The notes under the pieces: generated by a model
What the model saw: only the letters and a program-made list of their open reading frames with translations
What the model was told of the DNA's origin: nothing
The model's database searches: none
In this document: positions 6,356 to 14,500 of the stretch, one piece after another
Numbering within the stretch: the first letter of the stretch is position 1
Layout of the letters: each line of letters begins with the position of its first letter
Source: a virus
IMG/VR virus record: IMGVR_UViG_3300036828_000908
Span: 1 to 20,275 of that record
Length of the DNA stretch: 20,275 nt
Strand: one strand, 5' to 3'
Made by a program: the position numbers and the translations under genes

Positions 6356-8016
6356 TGTGGGTTCACAAAACATCCGCTCCAGCTGGCCGGTGGAGCAAAC
6401 GTCCCGCTGCTGTACAGGTAGCCGCCCTGCCCTGCCGTCAGGGCGGCTGGGTAAGGACTGCTGAATTGAATGGTTGCGTTGGTTGAACAAGCGTACTTGG
6501 CACCCGCTACCGTACCCCCGATGGAGTATGCAGGATTGCCGCCAATCTGCGCATTGTTGGTGGCGTCATACCAGAACGAAATGTTGGCGCTGGCGCCACC
6601 GGGAACTGAAATATTGTCCACTTGTACGGATGCCCCGAAGCTGGCAGCAACAAAAATGTCAGCGTTACCCTGCACCGATACATCAACGACGTTGACCGAC
6701 GCCAGATCAGTTGCAGAGACATCAACGCCGCCGATATTAGACCCAAAAATAACATTGTTAAGATCAAGTATGACAATCTGTCGGGCATTGACTGCCGCAG
6801 ACCCCGAGCCTGCATAGCCAAACTCAAAACCGGTGACAGTGACTTGCTGACCATCCTGCACGTCAAGTATCACGGTTCCGGCACTCGAGATCAGCGCGCA
6901 CGCACTTGGAGCGCTGGCGTTACCTACGAAATTAATGAGGCTGCCCAGACCGCGGTAAACCTGAATACTGTTCGCGGGACCATATGCGTCCGCACCATAA
7001 TGGGCCTCGCAATCAGCCTGGATTGTCGGACCACCCTGAGGCGGAAAGGTTTGCGTCTGAATGATGTTGACGGCGTTCTGGAATGTCGAGCACGCTCCCG
7101 CACTGGTCGCCAGACAGTCAGAAAGCAACGGGTCGTCACTGCCGCCAAGATGATTGACGGTGAACGTCCCCGGCGTCTGCCACAGCTGGGTCTGCGGCGC
7201 CTGCGACCAGGTCGTGCCGTCATAAGTGAAAACATAGCTCTGGCCGGGGAACAGCCGCATGCTCCTGCCAGCAATGCTCAATCCTTTCCCGCGCACCGTA
7301 TCCGCATCGTAGATCCGCACGACGCAGCCGGTCGGGGGGATGAAGGAAGGATCGATATTTAATGTATAGAACGCATTTCCACCCATGCTGAAAAACTTGC
7401 CGCAATCATCCGCCACGCTCATTATGTAAGCAGAAACCAGCGGCATCACGCGCAGCAGCTGCTGTGCGGGTGGTGGCAGTCCGGTGTTGTTGAGCAGCTG
7501 GAATTCCACGCCGTCGAATACGACCTCATACAGCTGATTGGCCACTATCTCGCCGCCTACCAGTTCCTGCAAGCCCGTGGCGGTCTGCTTGAGGATCGCT
7601 GTTGGCGAACCGCCCGCCACCGACAGCGTGGTTGCGCCGGTGTTGCCCACCCCGGCAATGAACAAGACCTGATAGCCGAGTGTCAGGACAAACGGGGACG
7701 GCAAGGTGGTATCAATTTTCTGCGCATTGCCCAGACCACTCGTGTCGGTCGTGGGGGAGATGGCAAAGAAGGACTGCGAGCCGCCAGCGCTGGGCGTTAT
7801 CGGCACAATGATGCTGGTGAGCTGCGTGATATCGCTGTTCACGCCGGCCGCTGCGGCATTGCCGAGGCAGGTCACCAGCGCATTGTAGTTCGACATGACC
7901 TGGGTGGCATCTGCCGGCTGACCGTTCTGCAAGTTGAACGGCAGTGCGCACGGCACCCCGGCCGCTGCCGGGGTGCAGCCAAACAGCAAAGACAGAAGCA
8001 GGATGATATTTTTCAT
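6352..8016 (-). CDS. tail-spike-like protein with N-terminal signal peptide (554 aa)
   Basis: The N-terminus MKNIILLLSLLFGCTPAAAG is a signal peptide: Lys, an eight-residue hydrophobic core, then AAA before GVPC. Cys14 in LFGC could instead be a weak lipobox. Residues about 24-70 (FNLQNGQPADATQVMSNYNALV) resemble a segment common at the start of phage tail-associated proteins. Residues 85-180 are beta-rich with repeated GATTLSV- and VVFDGVEFQLL-type strands. From about 285 (FTVNHLGGSDD ... FQNAVNIIQ) the pattern is that of a pectate-lyase-type beta-helix entry, followed by repeated short Val/Ile/Asn strands to about 470 and a small C-terminal cap. There are 11 Cys. The start is the ATG at 8016, which overlaps the nozzle stop as ATGA; the longer in-frame start would lie inside the nozzle gene. 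Likely a receptor- or polysaccharide-binding tail part; no catalytic residues were identified. Confidence 0.7.
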   Translation of the reverse strand: MKNIILLLSLLFGCTPAAAGVPCALPFNLQNGQPADATQVMSNYNALVTCLGNAAAAGVNSDITQLTSIIVPITPSAGGSQSFFAISPTTDTSGLGNAQKIDTTLPSPFVLTLGYQVLFIAGVGNTGATTLSVAGGSPTAILKQTATGLQELVGGEIVANQLYEVVFDGVEFQLLNNTGLPPPAQQLLRVMPLVSAYIMSVADDCGKFFSMGGNAFYTLNIDPSFIPPTGCVVRIYDADTVRGKGLSIAGRSMRLFPGQSYVFTYDGTTWSQAPQTQLWQTPGTFTVNHLGGSDDPLLSDCLATSAGACSTFQNAVNIIQTQTFPPQGGPTIQADCEAHYGADAYGPANSIQVYRGLGSLINFVGNASAPSACALISSAGTVILDVQDGQQVTVTGFEFGYAGSGSAAVNARQIVILDLNNVIFGSNIGGVDVSATDLASVNVVDVSVQGNADIFVAASFGASVQVDNISVPGGASANISFWYDATNNAQIGGNPAYSIGGTVAGAKYACSTNATIQFSSPYPAALTAGQGGYLYSSGTFAPPASWSGCFVNPQ

Positions 8017-9761
8017 GCGGCACTCCCGATCGGCTGTTGCAGGTATCCCAGTTGCTCGTAACGCAGATGCATGGTGCCGATACGAAACTGCTGGCTTGCC
8101 GGTCCCAGCACGTTCATTGCCATGCGGCGAAACACGATCGGTTTTGACCACGCAATCTGCTGTGGGAACAGCGACGACGGCTGCCCGCCCCAGGTTGCCG
8201 CTCCCCACTTGAACTCACCCCAGATCGTAGCACCAGCGATGCCGCCCACGACCACCATCCCCAGCGCCGAGCCGCTCTCGTTCAAAGCGTGCACGTTATA
8301 TGACGCTCCTGGCGCCTGTCCAAGATAAATCGTGGTTTCAATCATGGCGTTTTCGCTCATCTGATCGGTGTCGGGCAGCATGCAGGTCAACCAGCTGAAA
8401 CGCATCGGAACGCCGTTCTCGGTGAAAGTAGAAGCCGAAGTCTGCAGATAGTCCGATTGAAACAGCGCATGCGGAGCGGCATACGGCGCAGTGATGAACG
8501 TAGCTCGGTAAGGTCTGATCAAGCGCGCCGGAAAGCTGTGTGGCCCGGACCAGATGCCGCCGCGGGAAAAGTCCAGCCAGTATTCCACCATTGGCGACTG
8601 TGGAGCCGAGCCATCCTGTACGCTCACACGGTAAACAGTGCCGTTGGCTGCAGCGGCGATGCGCGACGGTGAAACCGCAAACAGGAAAGGCAACGTCTTG
8701 CCCATGCCGTCATTGCCGAGTGGGTCGCTGACCTGGGCGTTGAAATCGATGACGCGCACACCGTCGGGTGCGCAGAAGGCGAGCCCCTTGGGTGTCGCTG
8801 CCAGGGAGTTGGGTGCGAACGTGCCGGTCGCCACGTTGAGCGCATTGCGGGTCAGCGTGCCGAGCGGCGGCCCAGGACCGAGACTGATGTCACCGGTTAT
8901 CTGGAACATGTTGGTCACGCCCTTGAACACGATCAACGACTGGATGATGCCGCCCAGCTGATTGGACAGCGGCAGCGCGCCAAGCGCAGTGATGGCCACA
9001 TTATCGTCGTAGGTGATGACCTGAACAGCGCCTACATTGGACACCAGCAGCGGTGCAAGCACATCGGTGAACACCGTCGCCGATGGTCCTGAAGACGGGT
9101 TATAGGCCCAGTAAGCCCGGCCGTTGAAAGCCTTCACTGCCACGGGGACGCCGGTCGCAGTAGAAAAAACAAACTCATTGGTAATGGGAGGAGTAGTCTG
9201 ATCGTGAAAATTACCAGCGTTCCACAGCGGGATCGTAGGATCGGTAATGTCAAACCAGCCGAAAAAATTACCAGTTCCGGCAAAGCCGGGATGCGTCACC
9301 AGCACAATCGAGCCGATGATATCCATCGTCGGCGGCGTCCAGTCACCGCTGCTGAGTTGGCGGGTTGGCAGGTTGCCGCCGGTTCCAGGCGTCACGAACC
9401 CGACCGGGATGAAGCTGTGCGTCTTGAGATTGAAGACAAACGGGTAATCCTGATTGTCAGGACCAGCGGCAAACATGCCGTAGGCTGTATCGCCGACAAT
9501 CAGGAAACAGGAAACGACACCGAACGGTGACGGAAACAACTCGGAAATTTCAAAACCAGAACTGAAACCCGAGCTGAACGGGGCACCCATGTTGCCCAAC
9601 GAGATCGACGCCGGCCGGCATTCCCACAGCCCGCGCGTGGAAGGATCGGGAATGAGATCGCTCAACGCGGTCATCGCCCCACTAAAAACCATCGAGCTGT
9701 CTTCCGCATCGGAGACCCCGCGCGGGTGGAAGGCGAGAGCTGTGGTGCGACGCAGGCTCAT
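8013..9761 (-). CDS. tail nozzle / tail-tip beta-propeller-like protein (582 aa)
   Basis: The order and motifs fit the nozzle family of short-tailed phages, which forms the tube below the adaptor and gates DNA exit. Supporting features are the N-terminal SLRRTTALAFHPRGVSDAED, a long series of beta-strand repeats, and IIQSLIVFKGVTNMFQITGD near residues 276-295, which is close to the family's typical 'vFk..siy.itG' blade. KGLAFCAPDGVRVIDF (about 330-345) is another blade-like repeat. The C-terminus (FRRMAMNVLGPASQQFRIGTMHLRYEQLG) ends with beta-strands and a flexible tail. The ATG at 9761 forms an ATGA overlap with the one-TM gene, so it is preferred over the in-frame GTG at 9776. It is separated from the adaptor gene by the spike and lysis genes. 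Assignment is from motif memory and context; P22 gp10-like stabilising proteins are the close alternative. Confidence 0.72.
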   Translation of the reverse strand: MSLRRTTALAFHPRGVSDAEDSSMVFSGAMTALSDLIPDPSTRGLWECRPASISLGNMGAPFSSGFSSGFEISELFPSPFGVVSCFLIVGDTAYGMFAAGPDNQDYPFVFNLKTHSFIPVGFVTPGTGGNLPTRQLSSGDWTPPTMDIIGSIVLVTHPGFAGTGNFFGWFDITDPTIPLWNAGNFHDQTTPPITNEFVFSTATGVPVAVKAFNGRAYWAYNPSSGPSATVFTDVLAPLLVSNVGAVQVITYDDNVAITALGALPLSNQLGGIIQSLIVFKGVTNMFQITGDISLGPGPPLGTLTRNALNVATGTFAPNSLAATPKGLAFCAPDGVRVIDFNAQVSDPLGNDGMGKTLPFLFAVSPSRIAAAANGTVYRVSVQDGSAPQSPMVEYWLDFSRGGIWSGPHSFPARLIRPYRATFITAPYAAPHALFQSDYLQTSASTFTENGVPMRFSWLTCMLPDTDQMSENAMIETTIYLGQAPGASYNVHALNESGSALGMVVVGGIAGATIWGEFKWGAATWGGQPSSLFPQQIAWSKPIVFRRMAMNVLGPASQQFRIGTMHLRYEQLGYLQQPIGSAA

Positions 9762-10003
9762 GGCGGCACGACGCACTTGGCCAGCAGCTGCGAGACCTCA
9801 CGCTGATACTCGAACTGCGATTTGAGCAGATTATCCCTGAACTCGGCGGCGCGGATCAAAGCGTAAAAGATGAAGCCGAGCAGGGCGACATTGCAGACGA
9901 TCAGCGCCAGCACCGCGGGCTGCGTGCGCATCGCGTCGAAGAACGAGCGCGCGGTCTGACCTGCCTCTTCCATCGGCCCCGGGGCCATCATCATCATCAT
10001 CAT
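9758..10003 (-). CDS. one-TM small protein, candidate holin or lysis accessory (81 aa)
   Basis: After six Met residues the protein reads APGPMEEAGQTARSFFDAMR, then one hydrophobic span (PAVLALIVCNVALLGFIFYA, about residues 29-48), then a charged amphipathic helix (RAAEFRDNLLKSQFEYQREV) and the end LLAKCVVPP. A single membrane span with a charged C-terminal helix, immediately downstream of the endolysin, fits a one-TM (class III-like) holin or an inner-membrane spanin-like protein; I cannot separate these. The N-terminal tail lacks a cleavable signal. The start is taken as the first ATG, one base after the endolysin stop; GGGAG lies 12 nt upstream, a long spacer, and the later ATGs would be even further away. 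Its own stop overlaps the nozzle start (ATGA). Confidence 0.65.
   Translation of the reverse strand: MMMMMMAPGPMEEAGQTARSFFDAMRTQPAVLALIVCNVALLGFIFYALIRAAEFRDNLLKSQFEYQREVSQLLAKCVVPP
9986..10003 (-). repeat. six tandem ATG codons at a gene start
   Basis: Six consecutive ATG triplets on the minus strand begin one base after the TGA of the endolysin gene. They form an 18-bp trinucleotide microsatellite exactly at the initiation region of the one-TM gene, so several in-frame starts are available. Confidence 0.95.
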
Positions 10004-10004
10004 G

Positions 10005-11567
10005 TCAGGCAATCGCTCCCTGCGTATCGATGTAATCCTGTACCTGATGCAGCATGACATCGGCGTCGGTCTTGAGTTCGGCCTCTTCGCGGTTGATGGG
10101 TCCGTAGTGCTGTCTTAATTTGCGCAGCACGACCGCACACGTCTCGCAGGCAAATGCCGGCTCGCTTTTGCACAGATCCTGGAATTCCTTGCCCATACCC
10201 GAACCGTAGCTGTCCCAATCGGAAGAGGAGCACGACACTCCATCCTCGAACTGAGCCAGGAAACCCTGTAGCTCCCCGGCTCCAAACGCGCGCATCAGCT
10301 CGTCAAATTCACTCGAACACGTGTGCGCGTTGTAGCTGGTCTGAAACAGCCCCGCCTCTGCCGTATCGCTCGAGGTGTTATCGGCGCTCTGATCGCGGCC
10401 ACAGCAGTGCTGGCCGGAACTCTCGCGCATGCCAAGCCCCATCAACAGCGCCCACAGGTGGCGCAGCGTATCGGGGCCATCCCTCGTGTTGTCCATCTCG
10501 GCGTCACGGTATTGCGTGTAATACCATTGCAGAACATCCTTCTCAGAGTTGCCCGAGTTCTTCTTCGCCATCTCGACCGCCGGAGAATAGCCGGCAAGCA
10601 GCTGCCGGTAGGTGTTGGCGAAAGCCAGCGCAAAGCCCGTCACGTAACCATCGGGCGCGATGCCGCGATCGTCCCAATTGTAGTTCGCAATTCTGGAATT
10701 GATCGCGATCACCGAGATTGCATCCACCTGCTCGTCGCTCAATGGCGACAGCGCACCGCCGCCCGGCACCTCGCCCTGCGGGTCGATGTAGGCGCTCGAG
10801 GCCCAGCCGTAGACCGCCACGCCGGCCATGTGATCGTCGCCCCATTTCAACTTGTACCAGTCGCCGCTCGACCCGACGATGGTGACCAGATCGCCGTTCT
10901 CGGCCCGGCCGATGATCGGGGACGAGCTAGACGCGGTCGCCCGTATATTCAGATAGTCGTGATAGGGGACGTTCATCACCTCGCCGACGATCGGGCCGCT
11001 GCTCGGAGGTGGCATCTCGATCTCATCCGGCGGCTGCTCATCGATCGATACCCCGGCAAGCGTTTCGGCAATCGCGCGACAGATATCCTCGAAATGCTGA
11101 TTAAGCAGGTCCGTGTCTGCGCGGCTGTCGCAGAACATGGTCTCGATGAGGATGCTTTTGGCCCTGGTGTTATTCAAAAACGCCAAATCGGACTTGTACT
11201 TTGGGCCGCGGTCAATAAAATGGCCAGCAGCCGCAATGGCCTCCGACATCCGATCGGCGAAGTCTTCCTGGGTGACCCAGAGCACCTCGACGCCCATTGG
11301 CTTGGTAGTCGAGGAGTACGCATTCAGATGGACGGAGACGTCGTAGGTGTGCGACGGCTGGGCGTTGTGGAAATTGGTAATTGTCGAGAGATTTTCACTC
11401 TGGGAATGGCTGGTATTATCGTGGAACTTGGTCACTTGCACGTTTGCCGATTTCAGCATTTCGGTGACGCGGTCAACGATCCGTCTGGCCTCATTGACCT
11501 CGTCGCAGTACCCGCTGGCGCCCCGCACGTAGAGACCGTGTCCTGAACTGATAACGATGCTGTTCAT
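10005..11567 (-). CDS. modular endolysin: amidase_3, SH3 and C-terminal lysozyme-like region (520 aa)
   Basis: Residues 1-175 are an N-acetylmuramoyl-L-alanine amidase (Amidase_3) that cuts the bond between MurNAc and L-Ala. SSGHG holds zinc ligand H10, DEVNEA (22-27) holds the Glu ligand (E23 or E26), SVHLNA holds H80, and ILIETMFCD holds the catalytic E142. Residues about 190-262 are a bacterial SH3 domain (YLNIRATASSSSPIIG, then WYKLKWG and YGWASSAYI), probably binding the wall. The last 240 residues look like a second catalytic region: GLGMRESSGQ (377-386), with E382 as candidate general acid, then EAGLFQTSYN (404-413), the 'E-S-S-G ... G-[LI]-x-Q' pattern of lysozyme-like transglycosylases and muramidases. 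Seven Cys (388, 389, 417, 446, 466, 474, 477) lie in it. There is no signal peptide, so a holin is needed unless it is virion-borne. The start lies 4 nt after the spike stop. Confidence 0.85.
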   Translation of the reverse strand: MNSIVISSGHGLYVRGASGYCDEVNEARRIVDRVTEMLKSANVQVTKFHDNTSHSQSENLSTITNFHNAQPSHTYDVSVHLNAYSSTTKPMGVEVLWVTQEDFADRMSEAIAAAGHFIDRGPKYKSDLAFLNNTRAKSILIETMFCDSRADTDLLNQHFEDICRAIAETLAGVSIDEQPPDEIEMPPPSSGPIVGEVMNVPYHDYLNIRATASSSSPIIGRAENGDLVTIVGSSGDWYKLKWGDDHMAGVAVYGWASSAYIDPQGEVPGGGALSPLSDEQVDAISVIAINSRIANYNWDDRGIAPDGYVTGFALAFANTYRQLLAGYSPAVEMAKKNSGNSEKDVLQWYYTQYRDAEMDNTRDGPDTLRHLWALLMGLGMRESSGQHCCGRDQSADNTSSDTAEAGLFQTSYNAHTCSSEFDELMRAFGAGELQGFLAQFEDGVSCSSSDWDSYGSGMGKEFQDLCKSEPAFACETCAVVLRKLRQHYGPINREEAELKTDADVMLHQVQDYIDTQGAIA

Positions 11568-11571
11568 GGTA

Positions 11572-14500
11572 TCACCACAGCGCGTTGGCTTGCGTCACTG
11601 TATCTGCAAATTGATTAACACCATCGTGTGCATTCAAGACCAATGACGGATAGATCCCCTGATCGGTTTGCGCTGTCACAACAACGTACGGCATCATCGC
11701 CAAGGTATCACCGCCGCCAAGAGTTGGGCCTACAGCGACAACATGCGATCCTGTCAACCAGAATGGTACAGCTGATATCGCATCACCCGCCAGATTGCCT
11801 GTTACGCCTGCTGCTGTAATCTGGCGAAGACCAACAGTTTTCAGATTGACACTTTGACTTGAAATAGTCGGATAAGTAATCCCACCAGCTGTCTTGTAGC
11901 CAAATATATTTATATTGAATTGATAACTCGCAGCGGCTCCGGTGTAAGGCCGCAACACGTTGATGTTCAAATAGAGCAGATTTCCTGCCAGTCGCACGTA
12001 CCTCTCTGATGTATTCACACTTATCGGCAAGCCGGCAAACGCTCGCCTGAAATACGAATACATCGGAATGTCTGGCGGAGCCCCTGCCATGTCCGCCACC
12101 GTCCGACCGCCAGTGCAATTGATCACTGTCAATCGAGCACAAGAGTGAGGCTGGTAGTGCATCACATTGGTGACTGTGAAAGGCGTGGATGCGCCTATGG
12201 TAGCAGAGTTGTTGAGAGTGTAAGCACCCAGTTGATTTGCTGGTACACCAGGGATCTGGGTTATGACTGTCCCACCGGGTAATGTGCCACCAGTGATGTT
12301 CATACCGGCTAACGGCCACGCATCGGAGGGAGTAACCGCAGTAGCAGTCAACGTAGTGCCGGAGACTGTGCCAGTAAGCGTTATTGCCGTGTTTGGGAAA
12401 ACTGGGAGATCGGTATCGACGCTAAATGCACCAGCACCATCCGTATAAACATCCAGAACCGTGAAAGCCTTGATCATCCCCATGGTAGAGCCAGGATTTA
12501 TCGTTCCACTAGTGCTGGCATTTGTAATAACAGTCGGAGTAGCACAGAGTGCAATCTTTGCACCAGGAACAGCCCATGGTAAGGGGCAGACTGCCGCCGT
12601 AGCACCGCCTGGAGCACGCCAAGTTCCATAAGCGGTTGTCCCTCCTATTGGGATCGACAATGTGCCATTTGTAAATGTAACAAAGACAGTATTAACAACC
12701 GTCCCTTCCTGCATGCTGTCGAGAGTTTCACCAATATATGAGTTGATCAGCGTAACCCGATCGGTTGCACCATACACAATGCCTAACTTGAACTGACCGC
12801 TGAGAAAGCTGTCCTTGATGACCGTCTCTTTTGCAGTGCCGGATACACCGTTCATCATCTTGCAGCGCTCGATGAGCAGCTTGTTGATGGATGCAGTCTG
12901 CAAGCGAGGATAGGATGTCTGATCAAACACGCAGTCGATGTACTCGATCGTGTCGATCATCTTGTCAACTTCAGGAATGCAATTATGAAAATTACAGCGT
13001 TCCATGGTGAACTTGCGCACCAGAGCCGGAGACGGACCGCTGTCAAATGCCCAACCATACATCTCACAGTCGATAAGTCGAACAGTGCGCATGCCACCGA
13101 TCGTACCCTCGGTGACGCCGTAGATGTTAAGTCCGTGGACCTCCAATTCCTGATCAAACCCATCATTCAACTGCACGATCGTACCAGGCCCGTCCGCTGA
13201 CCCGCTCCAGCCAACGCCAGTCCCTGGAGTGAACTTTGGATAAGTCGAACGGTAGTTGTACTGCAAACGATCATAGAAGGTGATGACCCCGCCGATTGCA
13301 TCTACAGACTTGACCTTGAGAAATTCGAAGGTGGACGGGTTCCAGTTGGCGCCTGCATCCTGCTGCATGTCGATCGCCATCAAGGCGACCCAGGAATTGA
13401 CATAGAAATTAACTGCTTGAGCTGGGGTTATCAATGTAACGTTGTCTTGCTGGTGCCCACTAGTGTTGACGTCAGTTGTTTGAAATTGAGTGTGGTAGCA
13501 CCAGAGTGAAGGACCACCAGAAGCGGGAGTGTTTGCATTCTGATCACGATCGGCTCCGCCATAAAGATTTATATTGGTCGCTATACGTGTGCCATAGGCC
13601 AGCGCTCGTGTGCGCTTAAGTCCACAGTTGATGCCAGGAGCCATGTTGCCGCTTGCTGCATAGTTGCCTGGATCCCAGACAAAGTCGGTCCAGCTCTCGC
13701 CATAAGTTGTGTAAGAATGTGTACCTGACTGAGTGCCACTAGTGGCGATTGGTGTGCCCTTAACCGAAGTAGCTGTGCTGCCATTGAACAGCGGCGTGCT
13801 GGTGATCTGAAACGTAGTAGGCGTTACCGTGCCATAAAGGACGTAGTAGATCTGATTTACGACAATTCCAGTAGGCAATGCTCCGGTAGTCTGGAAGCTG
13901 ATTGCCTGTCCGTTGCGCAGACCATGATTACCAGGAAATTGCGGCGGCATGGTCACGGTAATAACCGCAGGGCTGGCAATAGAAATCGCTACCGTTCCGG
14001 TATTAGGCGTACCGGCTCGCTCGGCACCTATCCCGCCAGAAGGTGCAGCTATTGTCGACAGGTATTTGCTGAAATTCTGGAATGGAACGGCGTTATCAGA
14101 AGCGATAGGATCAATCCCAAACTGCGCTGTATGAAGAGGTAGGCTGGGAATTAGTTGCCAAAAAGAAGCATCAATAGTAGATGTTGGAAATGTCTTGAAC
14201 GTCAGCACGGCAGCCCAGGTGCCAGTGGGAGCATCCCCTACTGTCCACGTCGGATTAAACGTGACAGGATCCATGCTGTTGGTGACGACGCAAGCTATCG
14301 GATCTTTGCCATTGATGGGCGGCTGCAAGTCTATCCACCCAGGCGGAACCGTATAGGCCAGCCCAGGCACGCCTGGATTAACAACAAAGGTCTGTTGTGT
14401 CCAAACCAGTCCAATGACGAACTCAGGAGAGCCGGTCAATGAAGGCGAGGTGACTGAAGCTCCTCCAGAGGTTGTTACAGGAGAATATACAGCATTAGTT

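Noticed and set aside
6356-6490. N-terminal extension of the Cys-rich protein to 6490
   Set aside because: It would lie wholly in the spike-like gene and hide the signal peptide; ATG 6355 is coupled by ATGA.
6622-7362. Plus-strand 246-aa ORF opposite the signal-peptide spike gene
   Set aside because: No domain is seen and it is isolated on the wrong strand; the minus-strand gene has a signal peptide, beta-helix pattern and coupled start.
7974-7978. Lipoprotein reading of the 554-aa N-terminus (LFGC lipobox)
   Set aside because: Phe at the -2 position is unusual in lipoboxes and a good SPase I site (AAA-G) follows; kept only as an alternative in the feature text.
8017-8208. N-terminal extension of the 554-aa protein to 8208
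   Set aside because: It would overlap the nozzle gene by about 190 bp and bury the signal peptide; the ATGA start at 8016 is better.
9986-10003. CAT x 6 on the plus strand, resembling a His6-tag or vector remnant
   Set aside because: No plus-strand gene is present; on the coding strand it is the start region of a gene that directly follows the endolysin, so a cloning artefact is unlikely.
10323-11546. Plus-strand ORF of 407 aa antisense to the endolysin
   Set aside because: It is an open frame opposite a clearly recognisable amidase gene; its product is Arg/Val/His-rich with no motif, typical of antisense reading in GC-rich DNA, and it has no neighbours on that strand.
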